Part shown: in pieces, positions 34,391 to 42,351 of the stretch
How positions within the stretch are numbered: position 1 is the first letter of the stretch
Layout: every line of letters begins with the position of its first letter
From: Laspinema sp. D2d
GTDB lineage: Bacteria; Cyanobacteriota; Cyanobacteriia; Cyanobacteriales; Laspinemataceae
DNA length: 64,000 bases
Direction: 5' to 3'
Assembly: GCF_025370755.1 (NCBI RefSeq)
Contig: NZ_JAMXFC010000036.1
Location: 3,132-67,131, forward strand
Notes under the pieces: generated by a model
Told to the model about the DNA's origin: nothing
Database searches by the model: none
What the model saw: the letters and a program-made list of their open reading frames with translations, nothing else
Translations under genes and position numbers: made by a program

Positions 34391-35632
34391 ATGCAAATTC
34401 TCTTTCTGCATCCTAACTTTCCCGCCCAGTTTCGTCATTTAGCGACGGTATTAGCCAGCAATCCTAACAATCAAGTTGTGTTTGGGACCAAAAATGAACG
34501 GCCTGAATGGGTCATTCCTGGGGTCAAAAAAGCCTTATTTTCCCCCAGTCGCGACCCCCATCCAGGGACTCACCATTATGTTCGTCCCCTAGAAAGTGCG
34601 GTGATTTATGGACAAGCGGTTTATCGCATGGCAGAACAACTCAAAAGCCAAGGATTTGTCCCCGATGTGATTTACGGTCATTCCGGTTGGGGTCCGACGA
34701 TATTTGCCAAGGATATTTATCCAGAAACTCCCTTAATGTGCTATTTTGAATGGTATTATCATGCCTACGGGTCTGATGCCAACTTTGACCCCAACGATCC
34801 TTTAAATGCCGATGATGTGGCTCGAATTCGAGTTAAAAATGCTCCTATTTTAATTGACTTAGCCTCTTGCGATTGGGGAGTTTCTCCCACCTATTGGCAG
34901 CGATCGCAATTTCCCCCGGAATTTCATAGTAAAATTTCCGTTGTTCATGATGGCGTCGATACCGAATATTTCAAACCCGAACCCGGGGCAAAATTAGTCC
35001 TCCCTAACCTTGATTTATCCCATGTAGATGAACTCGTCACCTATGTGGCGCGAGGCATGGAACCCTATCGCGGATTTCCTGAATTTATCGAAGCAGTAGG
35101 TTATATTCAGGAACGCCGTCCTAATTGTCATGTCGTCGTCGTCGGTTCCGATCGCGTTTGTTACGGCAAATCCCTCCCCAATGGGGAAACCTACAAAGAT
35201 TATATGCTCAAAAAAGTCCCCCTCGACTTAACCCGAGTTCACTTTGTCGGTTCCTTGCCTTATGGATTATATTTAAAAGTGATTCAAGCGTCAGACGTTC
35301 ATGTTTATCTCACCCGACCTTTTGTTTTATCTTGGTCGATGATTGAATCCCTCTCTACAGGTTGCTTAGTTTTGGGGTCCGATACTCAACCTGTGCGAGA
35401 AGTCATCACCGATGGGGAAAATGGATTACTCGTAGACTTTTTCTCCCCCAAACAAATCGCCGATCGCGTCGATGAAGTGTTCAATCATCCCACTCGTATG
35501 GCAGAGATTCGGAAAAAAGCCCGAGAAACGGCGATCGAACGGTATGCCATGCCGCATTTACTCAAACGCCATATTCAACTGATTGAAGATGTCGCTAACG
35601 GGGTTTTAAGCAACAAAAGTTTCACTGTTTAA
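34391..35632 (+). CDS. GT-B glycosyltransferase (family 4)
   Basis: A 413-residue protein. The N-terminal Rossmann half starts MQILFLHPNFPAQFRHLATV. The C-terminal GT4 half has VTYVARGMEPYRGFPEFIEA, HFVGSLPYGLYLKVIQASDV and the E-X7-E-like region SMIESLSTGCLVLGSDTQPV, then VREVITDGENGLLVDFF. Retaining GT4 enzymes transfer a nucleotide-activated sugar. It closes the glycan cluster, but the terminator before it suggests a separate promoter. Confidence 0.92.
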   Translation: MQILFLHPNFPAQFRHLATVLASNPNNQVVFGTKNERPEWVIPGVKKALFSPSRDPHPGTHHYVRPLESAVIYGQAVYRMAEQLKSQGFVPDVIYGHSGWGPTIFAKDIYPETPLMCYFEWYYHAYGSDANFDPNDPLNADDVARIRVKNAPILIDLASCDWGVSPTYWQRSQFPPEFHSKISVVHDGVDTEYFKPEPGAKLVLPNLDLSHVDELVTYVARGMEPYRGFPEFIEAVGYIQERRPNCHVVVVGSDRVCYGKSLPNGETYKDYMLKKVPLDLTRVHFVGSLPYGLYLKVIQASDVHVYLTRPFVLSWSMIESLSTGCLVLGSDTQPVREVITDGENGLLVDFFSPKQIADRVDEVFNHPTRMAEIRKKARETAIERYAMPHLLKRHIQLIEDVANGVLSNKSFTV

Positions 35633-35774
35633 GGGCAGATTAAAGGAAAAGTATCATTCACTCAACGTTATGTAGGGTGCGTCAGACTATTAAGCATTGC
35701 TAACTCAATCAGCACCTAAATATCTGACCCATCCTACTATTTTTCTCGGTGGATAGTCCGAAATAATAATAACA

Positions 35775-36983
35775 TCACCGCAAGCCGATCCAGAAATAGG
35801 TGAGAACCAGAATAATTAAGGTTAAGGGTAATCCAAATCGCAGGTGTTCGCCAAAAGAAAGGCGATATCCCAAACCCGCCGCTGCTTCTACCATAATCAA
35901 ATTAGCAACAGATCCGAATAGAGTGAGGTTACCGGCTAAGGTTGCCCCTGCGGCTAATAGTAACCAACTTTCCGTAGCATTGGGGTTAATCAACGATTGC
36001 AGCAGCAACACTGCGGGTACATTGGAAATCAAATTAGAAAGCACTGTAGTTACGGTTAACAACCCCACGGGATGAGTAATCCAGCCGGAAAATCCCTCCA
36101 ATAATTGCAAAGATTGAACGCAACGGGTGAGGATAAACAACCCGGAAAACATCACTAATAAAGACCAGTCTACCTGCATTAAGACTCGTTTCGGTTTGAT
36201 GCGGCGGGTAATTAATAATGCGGCGGCGGCAAGAAATGCAGAATCAGCTAAGGGGAGTCCGACGGCAAATGCTATCAGCAGGAAGCTGGTGACAATCAGG
36301 GTTTTGATTAATAGGGCGCGATGGAGACGTAACCGGGGGAGAGGATTGGGGGGACAAGGGGTGAGAGTTCTCACTTCAGGATACAACCACCATAATAGCC
36401 CGATTTGTACCCCCATCCCGGCGATCGCAATGGGGGTTAAAGCAGTGGCAAAATCGAGGTAGCTGATACCGGAAAAGGAACCGACGAGAATATTCTGGGG
36501 ATTGCCACTGAGGGTTGCTAAGGACCCAATATTGGTAGCCCCAGCGATCGCCAACAGGTAGGGAATCGGATTCAGTCCTAAACTTCGCGCTAATTGCAAG
36601 GTTAAAGGAGTGCTCACTAGGGCCAACGTATCATTTAGGAAAAAGGCGGATAATACCCCAGTTCCCACAGTTAACAATACTAATAACCCAAAAGGACTGC
36701 GAGTCCAGCGCAACAGGTAGAGTAATGCAAGGTTAAAAAACCCAGAATAAGACAGGTATGCATTAATCACCATCATGCTTAATAAAAAGACAATGGTTCC
36801 TGGATCAATAGCTTCCCATGCCTGTTCTAAACTCAATGTCCCCAATGCAATCAATACCGCCGAACTAATCAGGGAAATTGTTGCCCGATTCATCCGGAAA
36901 CCGGGGACATAACCTAATCCCAATCCCAGGTAACTTAACCCAATTACTAATCCTTGAATTCCGGTTACTACCTCATCAATCAT
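35775..36983 (-). CDS. SLC13/ArsB/NhaD-type ion transporter
   Basis: A 402-residue membrane protein with about eleven hydrophobic helices and the ion-transporter-superfamily half repeats, including FFLNDTLALVSTPLTLQLAR, a conserved TNIGSLATLSGNPQNILVG loop and a matching SNLISNVPAVLLLQ motif in the second half. The family includes arsenite, Na+/H+ (NhaD) and dicarboxylate/sulfate carriers, so the substrate cannot be read from sequence. Its ATG lies one base after the stop of the Rubisco activase gene, so the two are translationally coupled and presumably expressed together. Confidence 0.82.
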   Translation of the reverse strand: MIDEVVTGIQGLVIGLSYLGLGLGYVPGFRMNRATISLISSAVLIALGTLSLEQAWEAIDPGTIVFLLSMMVINAYLSYSGFFNLALLYLLRWTRSPFGLLVLLTVGTGVLSAFFLNDTLALVSTPLTLQLARSLGLNPIPYLLAIAGATNIGSLATLSGNPQNILVGSFSGISYLDFATALTPIAIAGMGVQIGLLWWLYPEVRTLTPCPPNPLPRLRLHRALLIKTLIVTSFLLIAFAVGLPLADSAFLAAAALLITRRIKPKRVLMQVDWSLLVMFSGLFILTRCVQSLQLLEGFSGWITHPVGLLTVTTVLSNLISNVPAVLLLQSLINPNATESWLLLAAGATLAGNLTLFGSVANLIMVEAAAGLGYRLSFGEHLRFGLPLTLIILVLTYFWIGLR

Positions 36984-36984
36984 G

Positions 36985-38295
36985 TTAGGAATCTGGACGT
37001 TGAATGATGGTTTCCATCACTCGGCGCTTATTTCCATCCACTCCAAATAGGCGCACATATTCCCCGGCAAAGTTGGCTAAACAGGAATTTAAAGCGGCGA
37101 TCGCCTCGGATTCATTCCCCGTTTGAATGCATCCGCAACTTTGCCAGGACCCGGTTCTAAACCGGCGGCGATCGACGTGTTCGATGCCAATGGGATACCC
37201 TTGTGACATTAACTGTCGGATTTGTTGCACTGCATCGGGGTCTAAGGTTGCAGTAGGAGATTGAGGTTTGTTTTGGGGACGAGACACCTCCGCAGAGGGA
37301 GAACCCTTGGAAACTGGGGGTTGAGCATTAAAACCCTGATTTTCCTGACGGATTCCATTTCCAGAAACAGGAGGTTGTCCCGGCATAAACCCATAGCGTT
37401 GTGCTGTGTTACTTTCCGCCAAAGAACGGTTATAAGCCGCTACCAATCGCAACTCTTGAATATGTTGCTGTTCTTTCACCATTTGCTCACCTTTTTCTAT
37501 TAGGTGTTCCAAGCGGAAATCGGGTTTTATGAAACTATGCTTTTCCGTACTATTGGCAACTTTTAGCCCAATTTTATCAAACCCTGTTTTTTCAATAAAT
37601 GCCAGAATTTGCTCATCATAAATACTGGCCCGCAAGGCACTAAAAAAATCAATGGACTGACCCTCAAATTTAGACACCAGTTGTTCAATTTGCTGCCGGT
37701 TTAGTCCATCGGGAGTAAAAATTCCATTAACAATTTCTAGTCGGTCCTCTCGATTAGGTTCCCAATAGAATTTGTCCATGCGTCCATCGCGAACCAATGG
37801 CGCATATAAGGTCCCAAAATCATTCCCCGTCACAATAATGGGCACCCGAGGCAACGGTTCACTATCGTAGCTACCGGGAAGCTGAACATTTGTGGGATTG
37901 TCCGCAATGTTCATCAAGGTGGCATTGACTAATTGCGTATTAACCGTGTACTGGGTTCCGCTATCCACGCGTCCTGCACCAGCATCAATATCATTAATCA
38001 TTAACACAGCTAATTTGCCATGTTTTGTAATAATATCTGCTGCTTCTCGATACCGAAAGCGCACCAACCTAGAAGGATCACCCGCATCCGGGCTTTCTAA
38101 TTCACCAGCGGATAGATGAATCGCTTGGACTTTCATCCGTTTGAAAACTAATTCACATTGGAAAGATTTTCCTTCTCCCTTGTGACCATGAATCCCTAAA
38201 ATTAGCGGGGCATTAATGCCCGGTAAATCGAGAAAATTCTTGGTAATATGAACGGCTAATTTATTGAGGAATCTGGGAGCAATATAGTAAGTCAT
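36985..38295 (-). CDS. rca: Rubisco activase with C-terminal SSUL domain
   Basis: From ATG 38295 (MTYYIAPRFLNKLAVHITKN, the usual cyanobacterial start) the product is 436 residues. An AAA+ domain with Walker A GHKGEGKSF, Walker B VLMINDIDAGAGR and a GRMDKFYW arginine region is followed by a Pro/Gln-rich linker. The C-terminal Rubisco-small-subunit-like domain comes last (GYPIGIEHVDRRRFRTGSWQ; FAGEYVRLFGVDGNKRRV), as in CcmM. Known cyanobacterial enzymes of this design remodel inhibited Rubisco and are recruited to carboxysomes by the SSUL domain. Cysteines at SWQSCGC and LNSCLAN correspond to redox-active positions in CcmM SSUL domains (from family knowledge). It starts an operon with the transporter. 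Confidence 0.93.
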   Translation of the reverse strand: MTYYIAPRFLNKLAVHITKNFLDLPGINAPLILGIHGHKGEGKSFQCELVFKRMKVQAIHLSAGELESPDAGDPSRLVRFRYREAADIITKHGKLAVLMINDIDAGAGRVDSGTQYTVNTQLVNATLMNIADNPTNVQLPGSYDSEPLPRVPIIVTGNDFGTLYAPLVRDGRMDKFYWEPNREDRLEIVNGIFTPDGLNRQQIEQLVSKFEGQSIDFFSALRASIYDEQILAFIEKTGFDKIGLKVANSTEKHSFIKPDFRLEHLIEKGEQMVKEQQHIQELRLVAAYNRSLAESNTAQRYGFMPGQPPVSGNGIRQENQGFNAQPPVSKGSPSAEVSRPQNKPQSPTATLDPDAVQQIRQLMSQGYPIGIEHVDRRRFRTGSWQSCGCIQTGNESEAIAALNSCLANFAGEYVRLFGVDGNKRRVMETIIQRPDS

Positions 38296-38422
38296 GAGCT
38301 TAGAGTGAATCGGACAAGGTAAAAGGTTAGAAAACGGGTATGTCAGCCTGAGCATTCTTTAATTAAAGCAATTCCCAGAACATTTGACACCCCGTCCCAA
38401 GTTGGAATTCTCCTGGAAAGGA

Positions 38423-40063
38423 TTAGGAGGGAGGAAGGGCGATCGGGCTGACCTTGAGTTCGGGATGATCCGCCAAGTTTTGATCCAAATTCCACTGATT
38501 ATTAAACAATAAAACGGGACGACCCCATCGGTCTTTGGCAATAAAGGTATTAAACAGACGACCGACTTTTTCCAGGGTTTCCCACCCCCCAACCACCCAG
38601 CGGGCGACGGAATAAGGTAAGATTTCTAGGCGAGTTTCTACGCCATACTCATTACTTAACCGGAATTGGACGACTTCAAATTGAAGTTGTCCAACCGCCG
38701 CTAAAATTGGATCCCGTTTACTTTCATCAGTGGAATTAAGAATTTGAACTGCCCCTTCTTCTTGCAATTCTGAGACCCCTTTATTAAAGTTTTTGTACTT
38801 CGTCGGGTCAGCATTTTTAAGGAAGGCAAACAGTTCCGGGGAGAAGGAGGGAATTTCAGGATAGCGAATCGGTTTCCCCATACAAACCGTATCCCCGATC
38901 GCAAAGCTACCCGGGTTATTTAATCCTACTACATCTCCGGCATAAGCAACTTCGACGGTTTCCCGGTCCTGGGCAAATAATTTCTGCGGACGGGAGAGGC
39001 GAATCGTCTTACCCGTGCGAGTATGGGTTACCACCATGTCTTTTTCAAACTGACCGGAACAGACGCGCAAAAAAGCAACGCGATCGCGATGTTTTGGATC
39101 CATGTTCGCCTGTAATTTAAACACAAATCCCGAAAATTCTGGATAGGTTGGCGCAATTTCTCCCTGGTCACTCTCATGGGGGGCCGGGGCGATCGCATAG
39201 TCTAAAAAGGCTTCTAAAAACAACTCTACCCCAAAGTTATTCATCGCACTCCCAAAGAACACCGGGGTCAATTGACCGTGATGAATCGCTTCTAAATCCA
39301 GTTCCGGACTGACTCCATCCAGCAGTTCTAAATCATCCTGAAGCTGTTGATATAAATCTGCTTCTAACAATGACTTTAGGCGAGGGTCATCTACCGACAT
39401 TATGGTATCTGTTACTTTTTTGCTTCCGTGGGAGGCAGTCTTTTCAAACAGGTGAATTTTCTGTTGACGGCGATCGACCACTCCCCGGAAGCGATCGCCC
39501 GTTCCGATCGGCCAGTTTACCACATAGGTGCTTAATCCTAATTCCTGTTCAATTTCATCAATCAACTCCAGGGGCGATAAACTCGGGCGATCGAGTTTAT
39601 TAATGAAGGTAAAAATCGGGAGTTGTCGCATCCGGCAGACTTCAAACAATTTCCGGGTTTGAGTCTCTAACCCTTTCGCCGCATCAATCAGCATCACTGC
39701 ATTATCTGCCGCTGCCAAAGTTCGATAAGTATCTTCACTAAAGTCTTGGTGCCCCGGGGTATCCAAGAGGTTCAGTAAATGTTGTTGATACTCGAATTGG
39801 AGAACCGTGGAGGTAATCGAAATACCCCGCTGTTGTTCCATTGCCATCCAGTCCGACGTCGCGCTACGTTGCGCCCGTTTTGCTTTAACAGCCCCCGCTT
39901 CTTGGATTGCCCCTCCATACAGCAAAAGTTTCTCGGTAAGGGTGGTTTTACCGGCATCAGGGTGAGAAATAATAGCAAAATTTCGCCGACGATTCACTTC
40001 CCAATTGAGGCGATCGTCTGGTGAATTACTCTGTGTTTGTTCAGGTTGTATCTCTAGTTGCAT
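38423..40063 (-). CDS. prfC: Peptide chain release factor 3
   Basis: A 546-residue translational GTPase: G1 [10 protein letters not shown]2 [11 protein letters not shown]3 [12 protein letters not shown]4 NKLDRP, then domains II and III with the RF3-specific C-terminal stretch ([27 protein letters not shown]). RF3 recycles RF1/RF2 after termination. Length is normal. The [10 protein letters not shown] and FSEDTYRTL residues separate it from EF-G. Confidence 0.97.
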   Translation of the reverse strand: MQLEIQPEQTQSNSPDDRLNWEVNRRRNFAIISHPDAGKTTLTEKLLLYGGAIQEAGAVKAKRAQRSATSDWMAMEQQRGISITSTVLQFEYQQHLLNLLDTPGHQDFSEDTYRTLAAADNAVMLIDAAKGLETQTRKLFEVCRMRQLPIFTFINKLDRPSLSPLELIDEIEQELGLSTYVVNWPIGTGDRFRGVVDRRQQKIHLFEKTASHGSKKVTDTIMSVDDPRLKSLLEADLYQQLQDDLELLDGVSPELDLEAIHHGQLTPVFFGSAMNNFGVELFLEAFLDYAIAPAPHESDQGEIAPTYPEFSGFVFKLQANMDPKHRDRVAFLRVCSGQFEKDMVVTHTRTGKTIRLSRPQKLFAQDRETVEVAYAGDVVGLNNPGSFAIGDTVCMGKPIRYPEIPSFSPELFAFLKNADPTKYKNFNKGVSELQEEGAVQILNSTDESKRDPILAAVGQLQFEVVQFRLSNEYGVETRLEILPYSVARWVVGGWETLEKVGRLFNTFIAKDRWGRPVLLFNNQWNLDQNLADHPELKVSPIALPPS

Positions 40064-40595
40064 GACAGTCGTTCCTCAAATGCCGTTCAGGTTAGCAGTC
40101 AGTTAGGAGTCAGAAATGGGTGAAAAGGGTTGCTGAAGTTCATTATAGCTAATGCTTTGTTTCTCCCGAACCATTGACAATCCTTCCTTGAGGGCCGTCA
40201 GGCGATCGCCCATCCAATGGTTCCCGGAAATCAACCCCACAATCCCCGATTTTTCTAAGCATTAATGTTCCGTCAAGCTCAAACTATTTTGGTAAAAATG
40301 CTTCAGTTACAATCGATCAGGGAAACCTATTAAATTAACTCCTTTAACCTTTATTTTATTACAAAATAAACCGGATAATAAATTATTTTTTGTAGTCATC
40401 CAGGTTTTTATTTAAATCATATTAAATAAGACAATATCACAACTTCAGTTATGATTAATAACCATCCAGAAATGCCCGTGGTCGTGAAGTTTAATATTCC
40501 CCTAAAAAATCCAGCTTTCAACATCCTTTATTTTGAAGTAGCCCGCCTGCAAAGGCTGGGTCAATAAAGCCCAGCCCTTACAGGTAAAGGACTTT
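40064..40595. other. AT-rich intergenic region upstream of prfC
   Basis: A 530-base region without a supported gene. The centre (about 40320-40450) is very AT-rich. Near the MBOAT end there is a 7-base-stem hairpin (GGCTGGG ... CCCAGCC, about 40552-40575) 20 bases past the MBOAT stop, which may act as its terminator, although no T-tract follows. Confidence 0.5.
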
Positions 40596-42113
40596 TTAAA
40601 AATCGAAGTAGATATAAGGTAAGCCGCCTTCTGGGGCGAAAATCCAAACCGCATATAAACACAGGGGAACCAAGGCAATTTTAATCGGCCAGTTTAGCTG
40701 CAATTTTAAGCCCCGATTCATGGCGTAACTTAGGGTCATGATGAGCCAAATTAAGACTAATAATAAGGTGACTTCGATGCGCTGTAAGCCTAGGGTTTCC
40801 AGATAAACTTTCTGGGTGAATTGGATGTCCCCGGTATGTCCCCAGAAGTGCTGCATCACCCATCCTGCTTCTTTGAGGTTGGGCAGGCGGAAGGGAATCC
40901 AGGCTAAAAAGACGAGGGTTTGAGTGAGAAACCAACCGAGTAAAATCCCAGGGATGCTTTTCCACCAGAGTTTTAACCCCTCAACTCGTTTGGAGAGGAT
41001 ATCTGTGAGGCGATGTATGGCTAACGCAATGCCGTGGATTGCACCCCAGAGGATGAATCCCCAGGCGGCACCATGCCAAATTCCGGCGATTAACATGACG
41101 ATGATTAAGTTCAGGCAGGTACGGGCTAATCCGACGCGGGACCCGCCTAGGGGGAAATACAGGTAGTTTCTTAACCAATCTCCCAAGGTGATGTGCCAGC
41201 GTCGCCAAAAGTCGGCAATGCTGGTGCTGAAGTAGGGAAAGTTGAAGTTTTTGGGGAGGTTGAATCCGAGAAGGATAGCGCTACCTCGGGCGATATCGAC
41301 ATAACCGCTAAAGTCGAGAAACAGTTGCAAACCATAGGCTATGGTAGCAAGCCAAAGGTCACCGCTACCGGCGCGTTGAACGTTGTCAAAGCTGAGGGTG
41401 ACGAAGATTCCGAGGCGATCGGCAACGATGCCTTTTTTGAATGCGCCACAGCCAATCAACCAAAGTCCTTCTACCCAGTCATGGGAGGAGGGAAAAATCA
41501 GGGTTTTGAGTTGTCGTTGGAAGTGATGATACCGGGTGATGGGTCCCGAGATGAGTTTGGGAAAGAAGAGTTTATAGGAGGCAAAGCGCAGAAATTGGGC
41601 GGAGGCGGGGGAACCGCGATACACGTCGATGAGGTAAGCAATACATTCAAAGACGAAAAAACTGAGTCCCAATGGGGGGAGAATGTTCTGTTGAAACCAA
41701 CTGGCGGTTTCTTGGGCGGCGGGTAAGCCCACCCAGGTCCCTAGGGTGTTGAAAATAAAGGGAATGTATTTGAACCCGGCGAGTACCAGGATGTTGAAGA
41801 GGATACCGCCCCATAATCCGATGAGGCGGCGGCGTTCCCAGGCGGCAAATTGGGTTTGCCAGTCGTCGGTAACCAGTTGCCAGGTTTGGGGGTTGGGTTG
41901 ACGTTCGGAGGTTTTAGAAATTGCCCGTCCAATGCGGTAGTTAATCCAAGTCCCTGCCAGCAAGAGAGGAATGTACTCCACCTGGAGGGAGGCGTAAAAG
42001 ACTAAGCTGGCGATTAAGATAATCCACAGGCGCGATCGCTGTTTGTTAACGGTCCAGTAGATACCCAGGATGCTTAGGAGAAACAGGGCGTAGACAATCG
42101 AGATAAATGTCAT
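40596..42113 (-). CDS. MBOAT-family O-acyltransferase
   Basis: A 505-residue polytopic membrane protein, the second MBOAT in the window. It has the family motifs LGLSFFVFECIAYLIDVYRG, FRRWHITLGDWLRNYLYFPL-like segment (DFWRRWHITLGDWLRNYLYF) and IAGIWHGAAWGFILWGAIHG with the putative catalytic histidine. Its sequence differs clearly from the 1822-3294 protein, and it lacks a neighbouring SGNH partner. It probably acylates a cell-surface polymer, but the substrate is unknown. Confidence 0.9.
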   Translation of the reverse strand: MTFISIVYALFLLSILGIYWTVNKQRSRLWIILIASLVFYASLQVEYIPLLLAGTWINYRIGRAISKTSERQPNPQTWQLVTDDWQTQFAAWERRRLIGLWGGILFNILVLAGFKYIPFIFNTLGTWVGLPAAQETASWFQQNILPPLGLSFFVFECIAYLIDVYRGSPASAQFLRFASYKLFFPKLISGPITRYHHFQRQLKTLIFPSSHDWVEGLWLIGCGAFKKGIVADRLGIFVTLSFDNVQRAGSGDLWLATIAYGLQLFLDFSGYVDIARGSAILLGFNLPKNFNFPYFSTSIADFWRRWHITLGDWLRNYLYFPLGGSRVGLARTCLNLIIVMLIAGIWHGAAWGFILWGAIHGIALAIHRLTDILSKRVEGLKLWWKSIPGILLGWFLTQTLVFLAWIPFRLPNLKEAGWVMQHFWGHTGDIQFTQKVYLETLGLQRIEVTLLLVLIWLIMTLSYAMNRGLKLQLNWPIKIALVPLCLYAVWIFAPEGGLPYIYFDF

Positions 42114-42228
42114 GTGCCAGTCTATTAGAAAAAAGGGTCAGGAGGAGTTGGAGTAAAGGAGAATTCACAAAAAGCACTGGCATTCCAGATGCTTTTAGAG
42201 AATTGTACTGCATTGGCTCTCCTGCGGA

Positions 42229-42350
42229 AGGGGAGAACGACTGAACTCGTTACTACATACTACAAACAGGAAGAAGCAACTTCTCCCCATCCTCCCCATC
42301 CTCCCCATCCTCCCCATCTCCCCCATCCTCCCCATCTCCTCAATCTCAAT
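42229..42350 (+). repeat. CGACTGAAGTCG-type motif plus 9-bp C-rich minisatellite
   Basis: ACGACTGAACTCGTTACTAC (42237-42256, one change from consensus, breaking the palindrome) is followed after ~25 bases by about seven CATCCTCCC / CATCTCCCC units (about 42283-42345). It lies between a metalloprotease stop and the MBOAT start, in the promoter region of the minus-strand MBOAT gene. Confidence 0.82.
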
Positions 42351-42351
42351 C

